Both the position numbers and the translations under genes were made by a program. Below the pieces are notes generated by a model that searched no databases, was not told where the DNA came from, and saw only the letters and a list, made by a program, of their open reading frames with translations. A DNA stretch of 64,000 nt, taken from the NCBI GenBank assembly GCA_025163595.1, contig CP104102.1, positions 91,870-155,869 of the forward strand, given 5' to 3'. Shown piece after piece: positions 49,773 to 58,076 of this stretch (within the stretch, counting starts at the first letter, position 1; each line of letters starts with the position of its first letter). This DNA comes from Phaeobacter sp. G2 (GTDB taxonomy: Bacteria > Pseudomonadota > Alphaproteobacteria > Rhodobacterales > Rhodobacteraceae).

Positions 49773-51944
49773 TCAGGCCGCATCCCCGCTGAGAAATGCG
49801 GGCAAGGACGATGGTTCATTGCTCTCCGCCTCGGCCAAAGCCTCTGCGGCGGGCACGGCGCCTTCCTCCGCCTCGGGCGTATCGCCAATCGTTTTGGCGT
49901 CGACCTCCGTCGCACCGGCAAACACCATCCCGTCGGGCAGCCAGCGCGTTGTCTTTGCAACCGTCGCGGCGTCGAAACCTTCCGTCTCGCCGGACGTTTC
50001 CGCGAAAGCCCGCTCCATCGCGGCCGCGAGATCGCCCTTTCGCTCACGATTGCGATCTTCGGCGTAGTCGTCGCCGATCATCTTGCGCGCCGTGGCCACC
50101 GCATGTCCTTTGTTGACCCGACCCCAGTAGTTCTGCGCGGTCGGGCGCCAGCAGGCCGCCACATCGACGTCGAGCCGCGCGCCGATTTCCTCGATGATCG
50201 GAGAGGGGCGATTGTCGGACGAAAGCTGCGGCTTGACCGCCAAACCCGTCGCCCAGGCGAAAAGCGCCTGTTTGTCCGCAATGGGCAGCGCCGACATCGC
50301 CCGGAAGTCATCGGGTTTCTCCAGCGTCATCCAGTCGGTGGCGAGGTCCTGTTCCAGCGCCTCAAGCATCTTCTGGGCGACAGTGTCGGCATGCAGCACC
50401 TCGCGGTTTTGCGCCTGGAAAGGACGAACCGAGATGTCGAGCGCCTCGTTGTTATAGGACCGCCCCAAAGCCTGCTCGCAGAGCGCGTAGAGCATCGCAT
50501 CGAACGCCACCTCGAAATCCGCCGCCAGATGCGCCCGCAGGATGTGCTGGCGCGTCGCGCGAAGATCGTCGGCGAGGCTTGCAGAAATCCCATCGGCTTT
50601 GCGCAACGTCGCGGCCGGGTCGGAGCTCGGCACCGGCGTAGAGGAGGTCGGCGGCGTCACTTGTGGGCGGGCAGGGGAGGGGGAGCCATCCGCATATCCG
50701 GTGGTCTCGTCAGGTTCGGGCGCAGCAGGAATATCCTCCGGTCGCACTAGGCCTTTCTCAACGCGCAGTGCCCCGTCATGGCCGATGGTCAGAACCACAC
50801 CGGCGATGGCGCGATCAGCGTCTGCATAAGGCTGCCGCTCGCGCTGCAGGGCCTCGATCTCGCGCAGGCGCGGCTCGATGGCGTAGTATTCCTCCGTTTC
50901 GGCGTCGGTCCAATCCTCGCCGTCATTCTGCGCCGCCAGTTCTTCCTCGCGCGCGATGAGGCGCTCTTCCTCGGCAAGCAGGTCCGGGTCGGGTTCTATG
51001 TCCTGCGGATAGACCCCCCCGAAACTGCGAAACGCGCCGTAGTCCACCGAGAGATGCACCTCGACCCATTTCCACGTCCCCTCGAAGGTCTTGGCCGCAG
51101 TCTGCAGTTTCTCGATGGCCAGGCGTTCCAGAAGCTCGGGGTTTTCCATATGGGCGCTGGCGCGATCATCAAAGAGATCGCGGAGCAGAACCCCGCCTGC
51201 TGCCTCATAGGCCTCGATGCCGACAAAGCGCCCCAGGGCTGAGTTGGCCGAATGCGCCGTCTCGGTCAGTTGGCGTTTGATGCTCTGCGGATGGATGTGA
51301 TAACCGCCCTTCACCGCATTCCAGACCGCCAGTTGGCGATCATGATCGTCGGTCAGCGTGAACGCCATCACGCATTCGAGCGTCAGGTCGCCCGCACGAA
51401 ACTGTTCGATGATCTCGGGCGCGACGCGTGCGAGTTTCAAACGGCGGCGCACCAGATCGACGGAGACGCCGAACTTCAGTGCGATCTCGTCTTCACTGCG
51501 GCTTTCGGCGATCAACTTGTCGAAAGCTTCGAACTGGTCCGCCGGGTGCATTACCGCGCGCTGAAGGTTCTCGGTGGTGGAGGTGAGGACGGCGTCGTGT
51601 TCATCTTCGACAAGGCAGGGCACGGAATAATCGGCGGGGATGACACCGTCATCGGCGAGTTGCTTCAGCGCCTTGAGGCGACGACCACCGGCATCGACAG
51701 CAAAACGTGTCTCTGACAGCGCATGAACCACCAGGTTTTGCTTGATGCCGGTCTCGCGGATGCTGGCGAGCAGTTCGGCATCGTCGCCGGCGCTCGCGGC
51801 CACTTTGCGGACGTTGAGCGGGCTCGGCTCAAGTTGGTCGAGCGGAATCATCCGGATTTCGGCGGCGCCTTCAGGCGCGGCCGATCCGGTAGCTTCGGTC
51901 TTCTTCGCGGTGGCGGGTTTCGGTCGGGTTGCGGTCTTGGCCAT
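49773..51944 (-). CDS. Large ParB/RepB-type nuclease-domain protein
   Basis: The 723-residue protein has a basic, Ala-rich start and then a ParB N-terminal domain: IRMIPLDQLEPSPLNVRKV (about 31-49), SIRETGIKQNLVVHAL, DAGGRRLKALKQLADDG near 90, and TSTTENLQRAVMHPADQFEAFDKLI near 122. An HTH follows with SEDEIALKFGVSVDLVRRRLKLARV. The remaining 500 residues are unlike chromosomal ParB and occur in plasmid/ICE ParB-like proteins of this order. Canonical ParB is about 300 residues. No ParA gene is nearby, so a role in plasmid gene control or DNA processing is as likely as partition. It heads the leftward plasmid-like block. Confidence 0.85.
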   Translation of the reverse strand: MAKTATRPKPATAKKTEATGSAAPEGAAEIRMIPLDQLEPSPLNVRKVAASAGDDAELLASIRETGIKQNLVVHALSETRFAVDAGGRRLKALKQLADDGVIPADYSVPCLVEDEHDAVLTSTTENLQRAVMHPADQFEAFDKLIAESRSEDEIALKFGVSVDLVRRRLKLARVAPEIIEQFRAGDLTLECVMAFTLTDDHDRQLAVWNAVKGGYHIHPQSIKRQLTETAHSANSALGRFVGIEAYEAAGGVLLRDLFDDRASAHMENPELLERLAIEKLQTAAKTFEGTWKWVEVHLSVDYGAFRSFGGVYPQDIEPDPDLLAEEERLIAREEELAAQNDGEDWTDAETEEYYAIEPRLREIEALQRERQPYADADRAIAGVVLTIGHDGALRVEKGLVRPEDIPAAPEPDETTGYADGSPSPARPQVTPPTSSTPVPSSDPAATLRKADGISASLADDLRATRQHILRAHLAADFEVAFDAMLYALCEQALGRSYNNEALDISVRPFQAQNREVLHADTVAQKMLEALEQDLATDWMTLEKPDDFRAMSALPIADKQALFAWATGLAVKPQLSSDNRPSPIIEEIGARLDVDVAACWRPTAQNYWGRVNKGHAVATARKMIGDDYAEDRNRERKGDLAAAMERAFAETSGETEGFDAATVAKTTRWLPDGMVFAGATEVDAKTIGDTPEAEEGAVPAAEALAEAESNEPSSLPAFLSGDAA

Positions 51945-52093
51945 GGTCAGGATCCTTGTCGCGCCGGACCCGGATGAGCCTCTCTCTATCCTTTCAAGCC
52001 CGGCACCCGGGCTTCCCTTTCTCTGGCTTTTTCGAGGTGGCGTTTACATGACATCCTTTTGCACAGGCTTTTCCGTCTCCAAGGTCTACGGGC

Positions 52094-52552
52094 CTAACCC
52101 ACTGTTTGAATTGTTGAACCCACTTCCGAGAGCAGAGTCCTCCGAATTGAGCTTTCAATTTTGACTTTTCCAAATGTTGAAGCATCTCGGAAAACTGACT
52201 TAGTTTCGCATTCGAAGCAGGTCGTGTCATACTGACGGCCGACAACTCTTAGACCAACTGAACTTTCCCCCACGTGAACCACATAGACCTCGCATGCTAG
52301 GTGCGTGCCTGCTTTCACCGGCACATGGAATTCTAGGTCCATAGAAACAAAAGGCATGGCCGTGTTTTTCTCTGTGAGTAGAAAAAGCCAACCCCGGCCT
52401 GAAAGCAAGTCGTCCCAGAAGGACTCGATCGCTTCCAGCACGAAATTCGTGATCCGGCCAGTAAAGGCGATTCCCAGTTGGTCGCAGTCACCAAAGAAAA
52501 TCCTGCGTTCAAAGATATATCGTGGTTTAATCCCAGTTTCTGATGCATTCAT
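52094..52552 (-). CDS. 4-hydroxybenzoyl-CoA thioesterase-like hotdog protein
   Basis: The 152-residue protein has the 4HBT hotdog pattern with the catalytic-loop Asp in RRIFFGDCDQLGIAFTGRITNFVLEAIESFWDDLL (about 17-51). Strands such as AMPFVSMDLEFHVPVKAGTHLACEVYVVHVGESSVGLRVVG follow. The family hydrolyses acyl-CoA or aryl-CoA thioesters. It lies at the start of cluster C, just right of the plasmid-like block, and could release CoA from stalled pathway intermediates. The A+T content is a little higher than in the block to its left, consistent with a different origin. Confidence 0.8.
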   Translation of the reverse strand: MNASETGIKPRYIFERRIFFGDCDQLGIAFTGRITNFVLEAIESFWDDLLSGRGWLFLLTEKNTAMPFVSMDLEFHVPVKAGTHLACEVYVVHVGESSVGLRVVGRQYDTTCFECETKSVFRDASTFGKVKIESSIRRTLLSEVGSTIQTVG

Positions 52553-52625
52553 GGCAAAGTTCCAGGCCCGACATGTGTTTGCTCCCAGCGTGTGACAGCG
52601 ATAGGAAAGAATAGTTTTCTTGTCA

Positions 52626-53507
52626 TTATTCTAAGCGCCGGAATTCTGCGGGGGTCACGCCAGTCATTTTTCGAAAAGTTCGACTGAAGTGACTTTGATC
52701 TGCAAAACCGCAGTCGAGTGCGACTACTTTCAGGGGAGCGTTACCCTTTTTCAGCATATCCTTGGCCTTCGATATACGTTTGCGCAGAACGTATGCGTAG
52801 GGCGCCAACCCGAACTCCGCCTTGAACTGACGCGAAAAGTGAAACTGGCTGAAACCGATAGATGCGGACATGTCTTCCAGGCTGAGGTTTTCACCTAAGC
52901 AGCTTTCAACAAGATCGATGATTCTCTGCCGTTGAGCAGAGCTGAAGTTAGAGTTTGCGTTGCTGGTTATAGAGACCTTGGCGTACCGACGCAGAAGGTG
53001 AACGGCGATCTGGCTGCGCAGGGCGTCGATGATTAAACGCTGGCCGATCCCACCGTTCTTTAGCTCATTCTCTAGCAATTGGATGCAGTTCAGGATACAG
53101 GGGTCCTCCGCGGACAGCCAATCATTGATCTCAATGGACTTCGGGTCACGATCAAAGACCGAAAGGGCCGTGTTTTCGAGGTCGCTGTGACTGAGATAGA
53201 CGTGTCTGACCGTGATAGACTCGGACCAACTCCAGGTGGATTCCTCTGCACGCGTGAGCAAGGAAATCCTGCCTTTCCCTACGCGCGCGCTTTGCCATGG
53301 GCCGCCACTCTTGCGGCGCATAGTAGTTGGCGCGCCGTCATAAGCGACAATCATGTAGTCACGCATTGGGGGAATTGCCGCGTCTTGTTGCTCATAACGG
53401 TAGCCCTTCAGCGTAATGCCGTTCCAGTTGCACCTGGAACTGTCCAATGTTGTCTTACCGGGAATCCATTCGGGTATCCGGTCCGGTGATATGAGCAGTC
53501 TTTCCAT
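52626..53507 (-). CDS. AraC-family transcriptional regulator
   Basis: The start at 53507 follows CAGGGAGGCCAAG on the minus strand; an upstream ATG in frame is not needed. The 293-residue protein has an N-terminal cupin-like effector part with no clear motif. The C-terminal pair of HTH motifs includes LSLEDMSASIGFSQFHFSRQFKAEFGLAPYAYVLRKRISKAKDML and LKVVALDCGFADQSHFSRTFRKMTGVTPAEFRRLE. It is probably an activator that senses a pathway substrate. Its neighbours are the thioesterase and the CoA-transferase of cluster C, all leftward. It has no relation to the IclR regulator at the other end of the operon. Confidence 0.9.
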   Translation of the reverse strand: MERLLISPDRIPEWIPGKTTLDSSRCNWNGITLKGYRYEQQDAAIPPMRDYMIVAYDGAPTTMRRKSGGPWQSARVGKGRISLLTRAEESTWSWSESITVRHVYLSHSDLENTALSVFDRDPKSIEINDWLSAEDPCILNCIQLLENELKNGGIGQRLIIDALRSQIAVHLLRRYAKVSITSNANSNFSSAQRQRIIDLVESCLGENLSLEDMSASIGFSQFHFSRQFKAEFGLAPYAYVLRKRISKAKDMLKKGNAPLKVVALDCGFADQSHFSRTFRKMTGVTPAEFRRLE

Positions 53508-53559
53508 CTTGGCCTCCCTGAATTTTTTCGTGATCGTCCACTTGAACTGAGATTTCGGC

Positions 53560-54762
53560 TTAAGTCGTCTCGCGCATCCGCTGCTCTTCTCGAACGACAT
53601 CCGCTTGAGTCAATCTGTCGATTTCAGCTTCTGTCAGTCCAGCCTCGCGAAGCAACTGCCTACTATGCTGCCCGAAGCGAGGCGGTGCTGCGCGAACTGC
53701 TCCGGGGGTACGCGACAAGCGTGCTGGTACGCCGGTGCCGCGGTAGGTGCCAACCGATACCACCATGCCGCGATGTCGGGTATGCGGATGCTCCAACGCT
53801 TCATTAACATTCCGAACGACTCCAGCGGGAATTCCAGCTTTCAAAAGCACCGGCTCAAGTTCGAAGGCGTCATGTTGCGCCAGGCACTCTGACAAGACCT
53901 TCGTCATCTCTGACCGATGTGCAAGACGCGCGGCATTGTCGGTAAATCGTGGATCGCAGGGCACCTCCGGTAGGCCGAGCACGTCACAGAGTTTCGCGAA
54001 CTGACCATTGTTACCGATAGCCAGATAGAGTTTGCCGTTACTTGTTTCGAACATGTCGTATGGTACGATATTTGGGTGCCCATTGCCGGTCGCCACTGGT
54101 ATCTGTCCGGACATGAGGGAATTGGCCGCTTGCGGATGCATTATGCTGATCGCGCAATCATATAGTGGCACTTCGATGGCTTGGCCCAATCCGGACCGGC
54201 CCCGTTCCAAAAGTGCGGCGAGAACAGCGTTGCAGGCGATCAGACCGGTGCCAATGTCCACTATGGGCGTACCCATGCGTGTCGGGCCGTCGGAGGGATT
54301 GCCGTTGATGCTCATGAGGCCTGTCATAGCTTGTACCACGGCGTCATAGCCGGGAAAGCCGCCAAGTGGGCCATCGGAACCAAATCCAGTCACGTGGCAG
54401 AGTACCAGTCTAGGAAAACGTTTCCTGAGCACATCATCATAGCCAAGCCCCCATTTTTCAAGAGCACCAGACTTGAAATTGTGAACTAAAACATCAGCAT
54501 CCTGAAGAAACCGCAAAATCAGGTCGCGCCCTTGTGGCCGCCGCAAATCGATAGCGATGGACCGCTTGTTGCGGTTGGCGCCAGAGAAATAGGCGCTGAG
54601 TTCATCATTGAAAGGCGGGCCCCAACTGCGGGTCTCGTCGCCCTGAGGCGGCTCCACCTTGATGACCTCGGCACCATGATCCGCAAGCATTTGGGTGCAA
54701 TAAGGCCCGCCCAGCACGCGGCTGAGATCGACCACCTTGATCCCGTCCAATGAGCCAGCCAT
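53560..54762 (-). CDS. CaiB/BaiF-family (class III) CoA-transferase, cluster C
   Basis: The ATG at 54762 shares its A with the TGA of the alcohol dehydrogenase, so the genes are coupled. The 400-residue protein has VDLSRVLGGPYCTQMLADHGAEVIKVE, YFSGANRNKRSIAIDL, GYDAVVQAMTGLMSING near 142-158, and the catalytic Asp in PIVDIGTGLIACNAVLAALLE near 170. It resembles the cluster A enzyme at 20494 closely in the NGHPNIVPYDMFE region and flanking stretches. It would activate the dicarboxylic or hydroxy acid produced by the dehydrogenases of the same operon to its CoA ester. Confidence 0.9.
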   Translation of the reverse strand: MAGSLDGIKVVDLSRVLGGPYCTQMLADHGAEVIKVEPPQGDETRSWGPPFNDELSAYFSGANRNKRSIAIDLRRPQGRDLILRFLQDADVLVHNFKSGALEKWGLGYDDVLRKRFPRLVLCHVTGFGSDGPLGGFPGYDAVVQAMTGLMSINGNPSDGPTRMGTPIVDIGTGLIACNAVLAALLERGRSGLGQAIEVPLYDCAISIMHPQAANSLMSGQIPVATGNGHPNIVPYDMFETSNGKLYLAIGNNGQFAKLCDVLGLPEVPCDPRFTDNAARLAHRSEMTKVLSECLAQHDAFELEPVLLKAGIPAGVVRNVNEALEHPHTRHRGMVVSVGTYRGTGVPARLSRTPGAVRAAPPRFGQHSRQLLREAGLTEAEIDRLTQADVVREEQRMRETT

Positions 54763-55916
54763 CAAAGCACCTCCTGATAGAGGCGCGCCACATCTTCGGC
54801 TGTCATATCGCGCGGGTTGGTCTCCAGCAATCGCGTGATACCGGTCACGACCTCATTAGCCATTCCGGGAATGGCTGCCTCGGTCACTCCGACACAAGAA
54901 AGTCGAGACTCAAGTCCGCTTTCGACTAGCAATCGTTCCATCTCGTCGATCAGGCCATGGGCTGCAGCCGCATCAGAGTTGAAAGGCCTCGAGGGCAGTA
55001 GTAACCGCGATAGGCGGGCATATTCAGCTTCTGCAACGGGCATGTTGAACCGCATCACTGGTCCTGCGACCAGAGCGTTTGCGTGCCCGTGAGGAACCTT
55101 GAAACCTGTTCCCAGTGGGTAGGACAAGGCATGAATCGCCCCCACGCTGGCATTAATGAAGGCCATCCCAGCCAGTGTCGCCCCCAACAGCATGGCCTCT
55201 CGCGCTGCCAGGTCCGAGGGCGTTTCCATGACGATTGGTAAGTTCTGACCGAGAAGCACCAGCGCTTTGTCCGCCATTCCATCGGAAATGGGATTCTTTC
55301 GGGTGCGACTGGTTGCTGCCTCAATGGCGTGTACCATTGCATCTAACGCCGTGGCCGCTGTGATGGAGCGAGGCATTCCCAATGTTAGCTTTGCATCTAG
55401 CAAGGCAACGTCAGGCAGAAGTTGCGGTGCATAAACCGCTTTTTTTTCGTGTCTTTCCGAAGTCAGCACGGACACCCATGTTACCTCTGATCCGGTCCCT
55501 GCCGTGGTTGGCACCTGGATCAGTGGCAGGCGTTTATCGGTGACCTGATCGATCCCGATCATGTCCGTAATCGGTTGATCGCTGGCTACCGCCGCTGCGA
55601 CGACCTTGGCAGTGTCCAATGAACTGCCGCCGCCAAGACCGATGATTCCGTCAACTCCAAAGGTCCGCGCGACCTCTACTGCGGCCTCGACGACAGCGAT
55701 CGGGGGATCCGCTTCGACTTTATCAAAAATCTCAACCTCGATGCCAGCAGCCCTAAGTGAGGCGGCTGCCTCGCCAGCAAAACCACAGGCCAATATGCCT
55801 GGGTCCGTCACGATCAGTGCACGGGTGCAGGACAAATCTTGCATCAGGCAGCCGATCCGGCCAAGCCCACCGCTCTTGCAGACGATCCTCGGGGTGGAAA
55901 GGAAATTGAAGTCCAT
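54762..55916 (-). CDS. Iron-containing alcohol dehydrogenase
   Basis: The 384-residue protein belongs to the iron-dependent group III alcohol dehydrogenases. The nucleotide site has GIIGLGGGSSLDTAKVV near 88-104, and TAGTGSEVT near 140. The iron ligands are in TALDAMVHAIEA (Asp and His), GAIHALSYPLG (His) and VPHGHANAL (His, about 270-278). Members oxidise primary alcohols and 4- or 6-hydroxy acids. In this operon it could convert an omega-hydroxy acid, the product of lactone hydrolysis, to the omega-oxo acid for the aldehyde dehydrogenase at 58077. That fits the cyclohexanone/caprolactone scheme, but the assignment is by inference. Confidence 0.9.
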   Translation of the reverse strand: MDFNFLSTPRIVCKSGGLGRIGCLMQDLSCTRALIVTDPGILACGFAGEAAASLRAAGIEVEIFDKVEADPPIAVVEAAVEVARTFGVDGIIGLGGGSSLDTAKVVAAAVASDQPITDMIGIDQVTDKRLPLIQVPTTAGTGSEVTWVSVLTSERHEKKAVYAPQLLPDVALLDAKLTLGMPRSITAATALDAMVHAIEAATSRTRKNPISDGMADKALVLLGQNLPIVMETPSDLAAREAMLLGATLAGMAFINASVGAIHALSYPLGTGFKVPHGHANALVAGPVMRFNMPVAEAEYARLSRLLLPSRPFNSDAAAAHGLIDEMERLLVESGLESRLSCVGVTEAAIPGMANEVVTGITRLLETNPRDMTAEDVARLYQEVL

Positions 55917-55934
55917 AGTTTGTCTTCGCTCCTG

Positions 55935-57095
55935 TTAGGCTGCTGCAGTGCGGATCATATTCCGCGCGATCAGCACTTGCTGAATCTGGGTTGTACCCTC
56001 GTAGATGCGGAAGAGGCGCACATCGCGATAGAAGCGCTCGACCGCATATTCGGCCATGTATCCTGCACCGCCGTGGATTTGCACGGCGCGATCGGCCACT
56101 CGACCTACCATCTCACTGGCAAACATCTTGCAGCAGGCGGCATCGGTCGACACGTTCTGGCCGGCGTCCTTGCGGCGTGCTGTTTCTTCGATCATGCAGC
56201 GCGCTGCGAAGGCCTCGGCGCGACTGTCAGCCAGCATGGCTTGGATCAGTTGCTTTTCAGCGATGGGTTCACCGAATTGTTTGCGTTCCATCGCATAGGA
56301 TAGGCTGTCACGGATCAGCCGTTCGGCGGCGCCCACACAGACGGCAGAAATATGCAGTCGGCCCCGGTCAAGGACTTTCATTGCTGTCTTAAAGCCCTTG
56401 TTCAGACGGTCCGGCCCGCCGATAATGTTCGCGGCAGGCACGCGGACATTGTCAAGGATGACGTCGCATGTGTGCGAGCCCTTCTGCCCCATCTTCCTGT
56501 CAGGCTGGCCAAGCGTTATGCCTGGCGTCCCTGCCTCGACGAGAAAGGCGCTTACGCCGGCAGAACCTTCCGCCTCTGGATTGGTCCGGGCAAAAACCGT
56601 GAATAGATCGGCACGCGGTGCATTGGTAATGTAGCGTTTCGTGCCGTTCAGAAGGAAATCGTTACCGTCACGCCGCGCCGTAGTGCGCAGACTGCCAGCA
56701 TCCGACCCAGCATCTGGCTCGGTTAGGGCGAAGGATGCGATCATATCTCCGGACGCGAGAGCTGGTAGATACTGCGCCTTCTGCTCGTCGGTTCCATCGA
56801 TGATGATTCCCTGAGAGCCGATCCCGTTGTTGGTGCCAACTAGCGACCGGAACGCAGGCGAAGCCTGGCCAAGAACGAAAGCGGCTTGCACTTCCTCTAT
56901 CATCGACAAGCCGAGCCCGCCGAAATCTTCCGGGATCGACATGCCGAAAAGGCCCATCATGCGGATTTCATCGACCAGCATCGGCGGAATCACATCCTCG
57001 TCGGCGACGCGATCCTCGTAAGGGATTAGTCGCTCTTTCACGAAGCGGTCGAGCGCGTCGAGAAACTGGGAAAGGGTATCTTTATCAAGGGCCAT
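55935..57095 (-). CDS. Acyl-CoA dehydrogenase, cluster C copy
   Basis: The 386-residue enzyme is the close paralogue of 10388-11548, with the same length and long identical stretches such as AAFVLGQ.SPAFRSLVGTNN and RLIRDSL.YAM.RKQFGEPIAEKQ. Catalytic features are FALTEPDAGSDAGS near 132, DRGRLHISAVC near 253 and the Glu of RIYEGTTQIQ near 370. It would oxidise the acyl-CoA made by the adjacent CoA-transferase. It is followed by the alcohol dehydrogenase and CoA-transferase in one leftward operon headed by the IclR gene. Confidence 0.92.
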   Translation of the reverse strand: MALDKDTLSQFLDALDRFVKERLIPYEDRVADEDVIPPMLVDEIRMMGLFGMSIPEDFGGLGLSMIEEVQAAFVLGQASPAFRSLVGTNNGIGSQGIIIDGTDEQKAQYLPALASGDMIASFALTEPDAGSDAGSLRTTARRDGNDFLLNGTKRYITNAPRADLFTVFARTNPEAEGSAGVSAFLVEAGTPGITLGQPDRKMGQKGSHTCDVILDNVRVPAANIIGGPDRLNKGFKTAMKVLDRGRLHISAVCVGAAERLIRDSLSYAMERKQFGEPIAEKQLIQAMLADSRAEAFAARCMIEETARRKDAGQNVSTDAACCKMFASEMVGRVADRAVQIHGGAGYMAEYAVERFYRDVRLFRIYEGTTQIQQVLIARNMIRTAAA

Positions 57096-57110
57096 GATGC
57101 TCTCTATTGT

Positions 57111-57905
57111 TCAGGGTGCGACCGCCGCAACGCGGCGGACAAGATCGACAAGGCGGTGCGCGACGTCGCTTTCGATCCAGTCGCGCGTAAGGGTTTGCGA
57201 AGGGCCACCGCAGTTGAAGGCAATAATGGGTGAGCCGTCCTTCGGCACGAAGGGCACCGCTACAGCGTTCACATCACGTTTCCACTCCGTGAAGGACGTG
57301 CAGTAACCGTGCTGTTGGTAGTCTGCGATAGCTGCTTCGATTCCGGGCTGCACATTCGGCCAGTTGTCGCCTTCATGTTCCTCCACAAGGGCCAGAATTC
57401 TGGCCCGCTCATCCGGGTCGTGCGCCGCTATGCAGGCGCGACCAACCGCGGTCGTGGCCAGTTTAATATGGGCACCAACCTCGATCGCCAGCGTGACGGC
57501 ATTAGTGCCCTTGCACCGCTCCAGATAGACCATCGATAGCCGGTCACGACTGGCCATGGCCACCGGCATGCCTGTGTAATCAGCCAGCTCCTGCATAAAG
57601 GGCTTCGCCAGTTGCCGCAGCGGAATCCCTGCAAGGCAGGAGAAACCCAACGAAAGCACTGGAGGGGCCAGTCGATAACGTGCTGTATCCGGGTCGTAGC
57701 TGAGGTATTCCAGCTTGTTCAGTGTATAGGCCAGCCGGGAGACCGTCGATCTGCTCAGGCCAGTGCGCTCGGCCAACTCACCGTTCCCCAGAGCCTCCCC
57801 TTCCCGCCGAAAGGCCCGCAACAGCTCCAAGCCGCGCGCCAACGCCGTGACAAAATCGCGATCCTGTTTCTCGGCATCCTTGGTGCGGTCTTTCCTTGGT
57901 CTCAC
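57111..57905 (-). CDS. IclR-family transcriptional regulator, cluster C (PcaR/PobR-like)
   Basis: The 264-residue protein has an N-terminal HTH, FVTALARGLELLRAFRREGEALGNGELAERTGLSRSTVSRLAYTLNKLEYL (about 18-68). The effector domain has LGFSCLAGIPLRQLAKPFMQELADYTGMPVAMASRDRLSMVYLERCKG and TAVGRACIAAHDP. The start FVTALARGLELLRAF is of the PcaR/PobR type that controls protocatechuate and beta-ketoadipate genes. It is transcribed away from the aldehyde dehydrogenase, with the inverted repeat at 57987-58004 between them, and is likely to control both operons. Confidence 0.92.
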   Translation of the reverse strand: MRPRKDRTKDAEKQDRDFVTALARGLELLRAFRREGEALGNGELAERTGLSRSTVSRLAYTLNKLEYLSYDPDTARYRLAPPVLSLGFSCLAGIPLRQLAKPFMQELADYTGMPVAMASRDRLSMVYLERCKGTNAVTLAIEVGAHIKLATTAVGRACIAAHDPDERARILALVEEHEGDNWPNVQPGIEAAIADYQQHGYCTSFTEWKRDVNAVAVPFVPKDGSPIIAFNCGGPSQTLTRDWIESDVAHRLVDLVRRVAAVAP

Positions 57906-57986
57906 GATATCCCTCCTCGGAAAGAATTATGCGTCTTGAAACACACCTAAACGATCGATAACGTCCGAGTCAATACTGCGGTAAAC

Positions 57987-58004
57987 TTTCCCGCTATGCG
58001 GAAA
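57987..58004. promoter_or_regulatory. Candidate IclR operator
   Basis: TTTCCCGCTATGCGGAAA lies in the divergent gap between the IclR and aldehyde dehydrogenase genes. It is an inverted repeat (TTTCC-GC and GCGGAAA arms with one extra C) of the size bound by IclR dimers. It is about 80 bases from each start codon. Confidence 0.5.
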
Positions 58005-58076
58005 ATTAAGGTCGTCCACCTAGTCCCATTCGTGCCGGATCCTGCGGATGACACAACTAAGCGAGGGCATAATGCC

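Noticed and set aside
57996..58076. N-terminal extension of the cluster C aldehyde dehydrogenase
   Set aside because: Its ATG lies inside the candidate IclR operator, and the start at 58077 gives exact length agreement with the cluster A paralogue.
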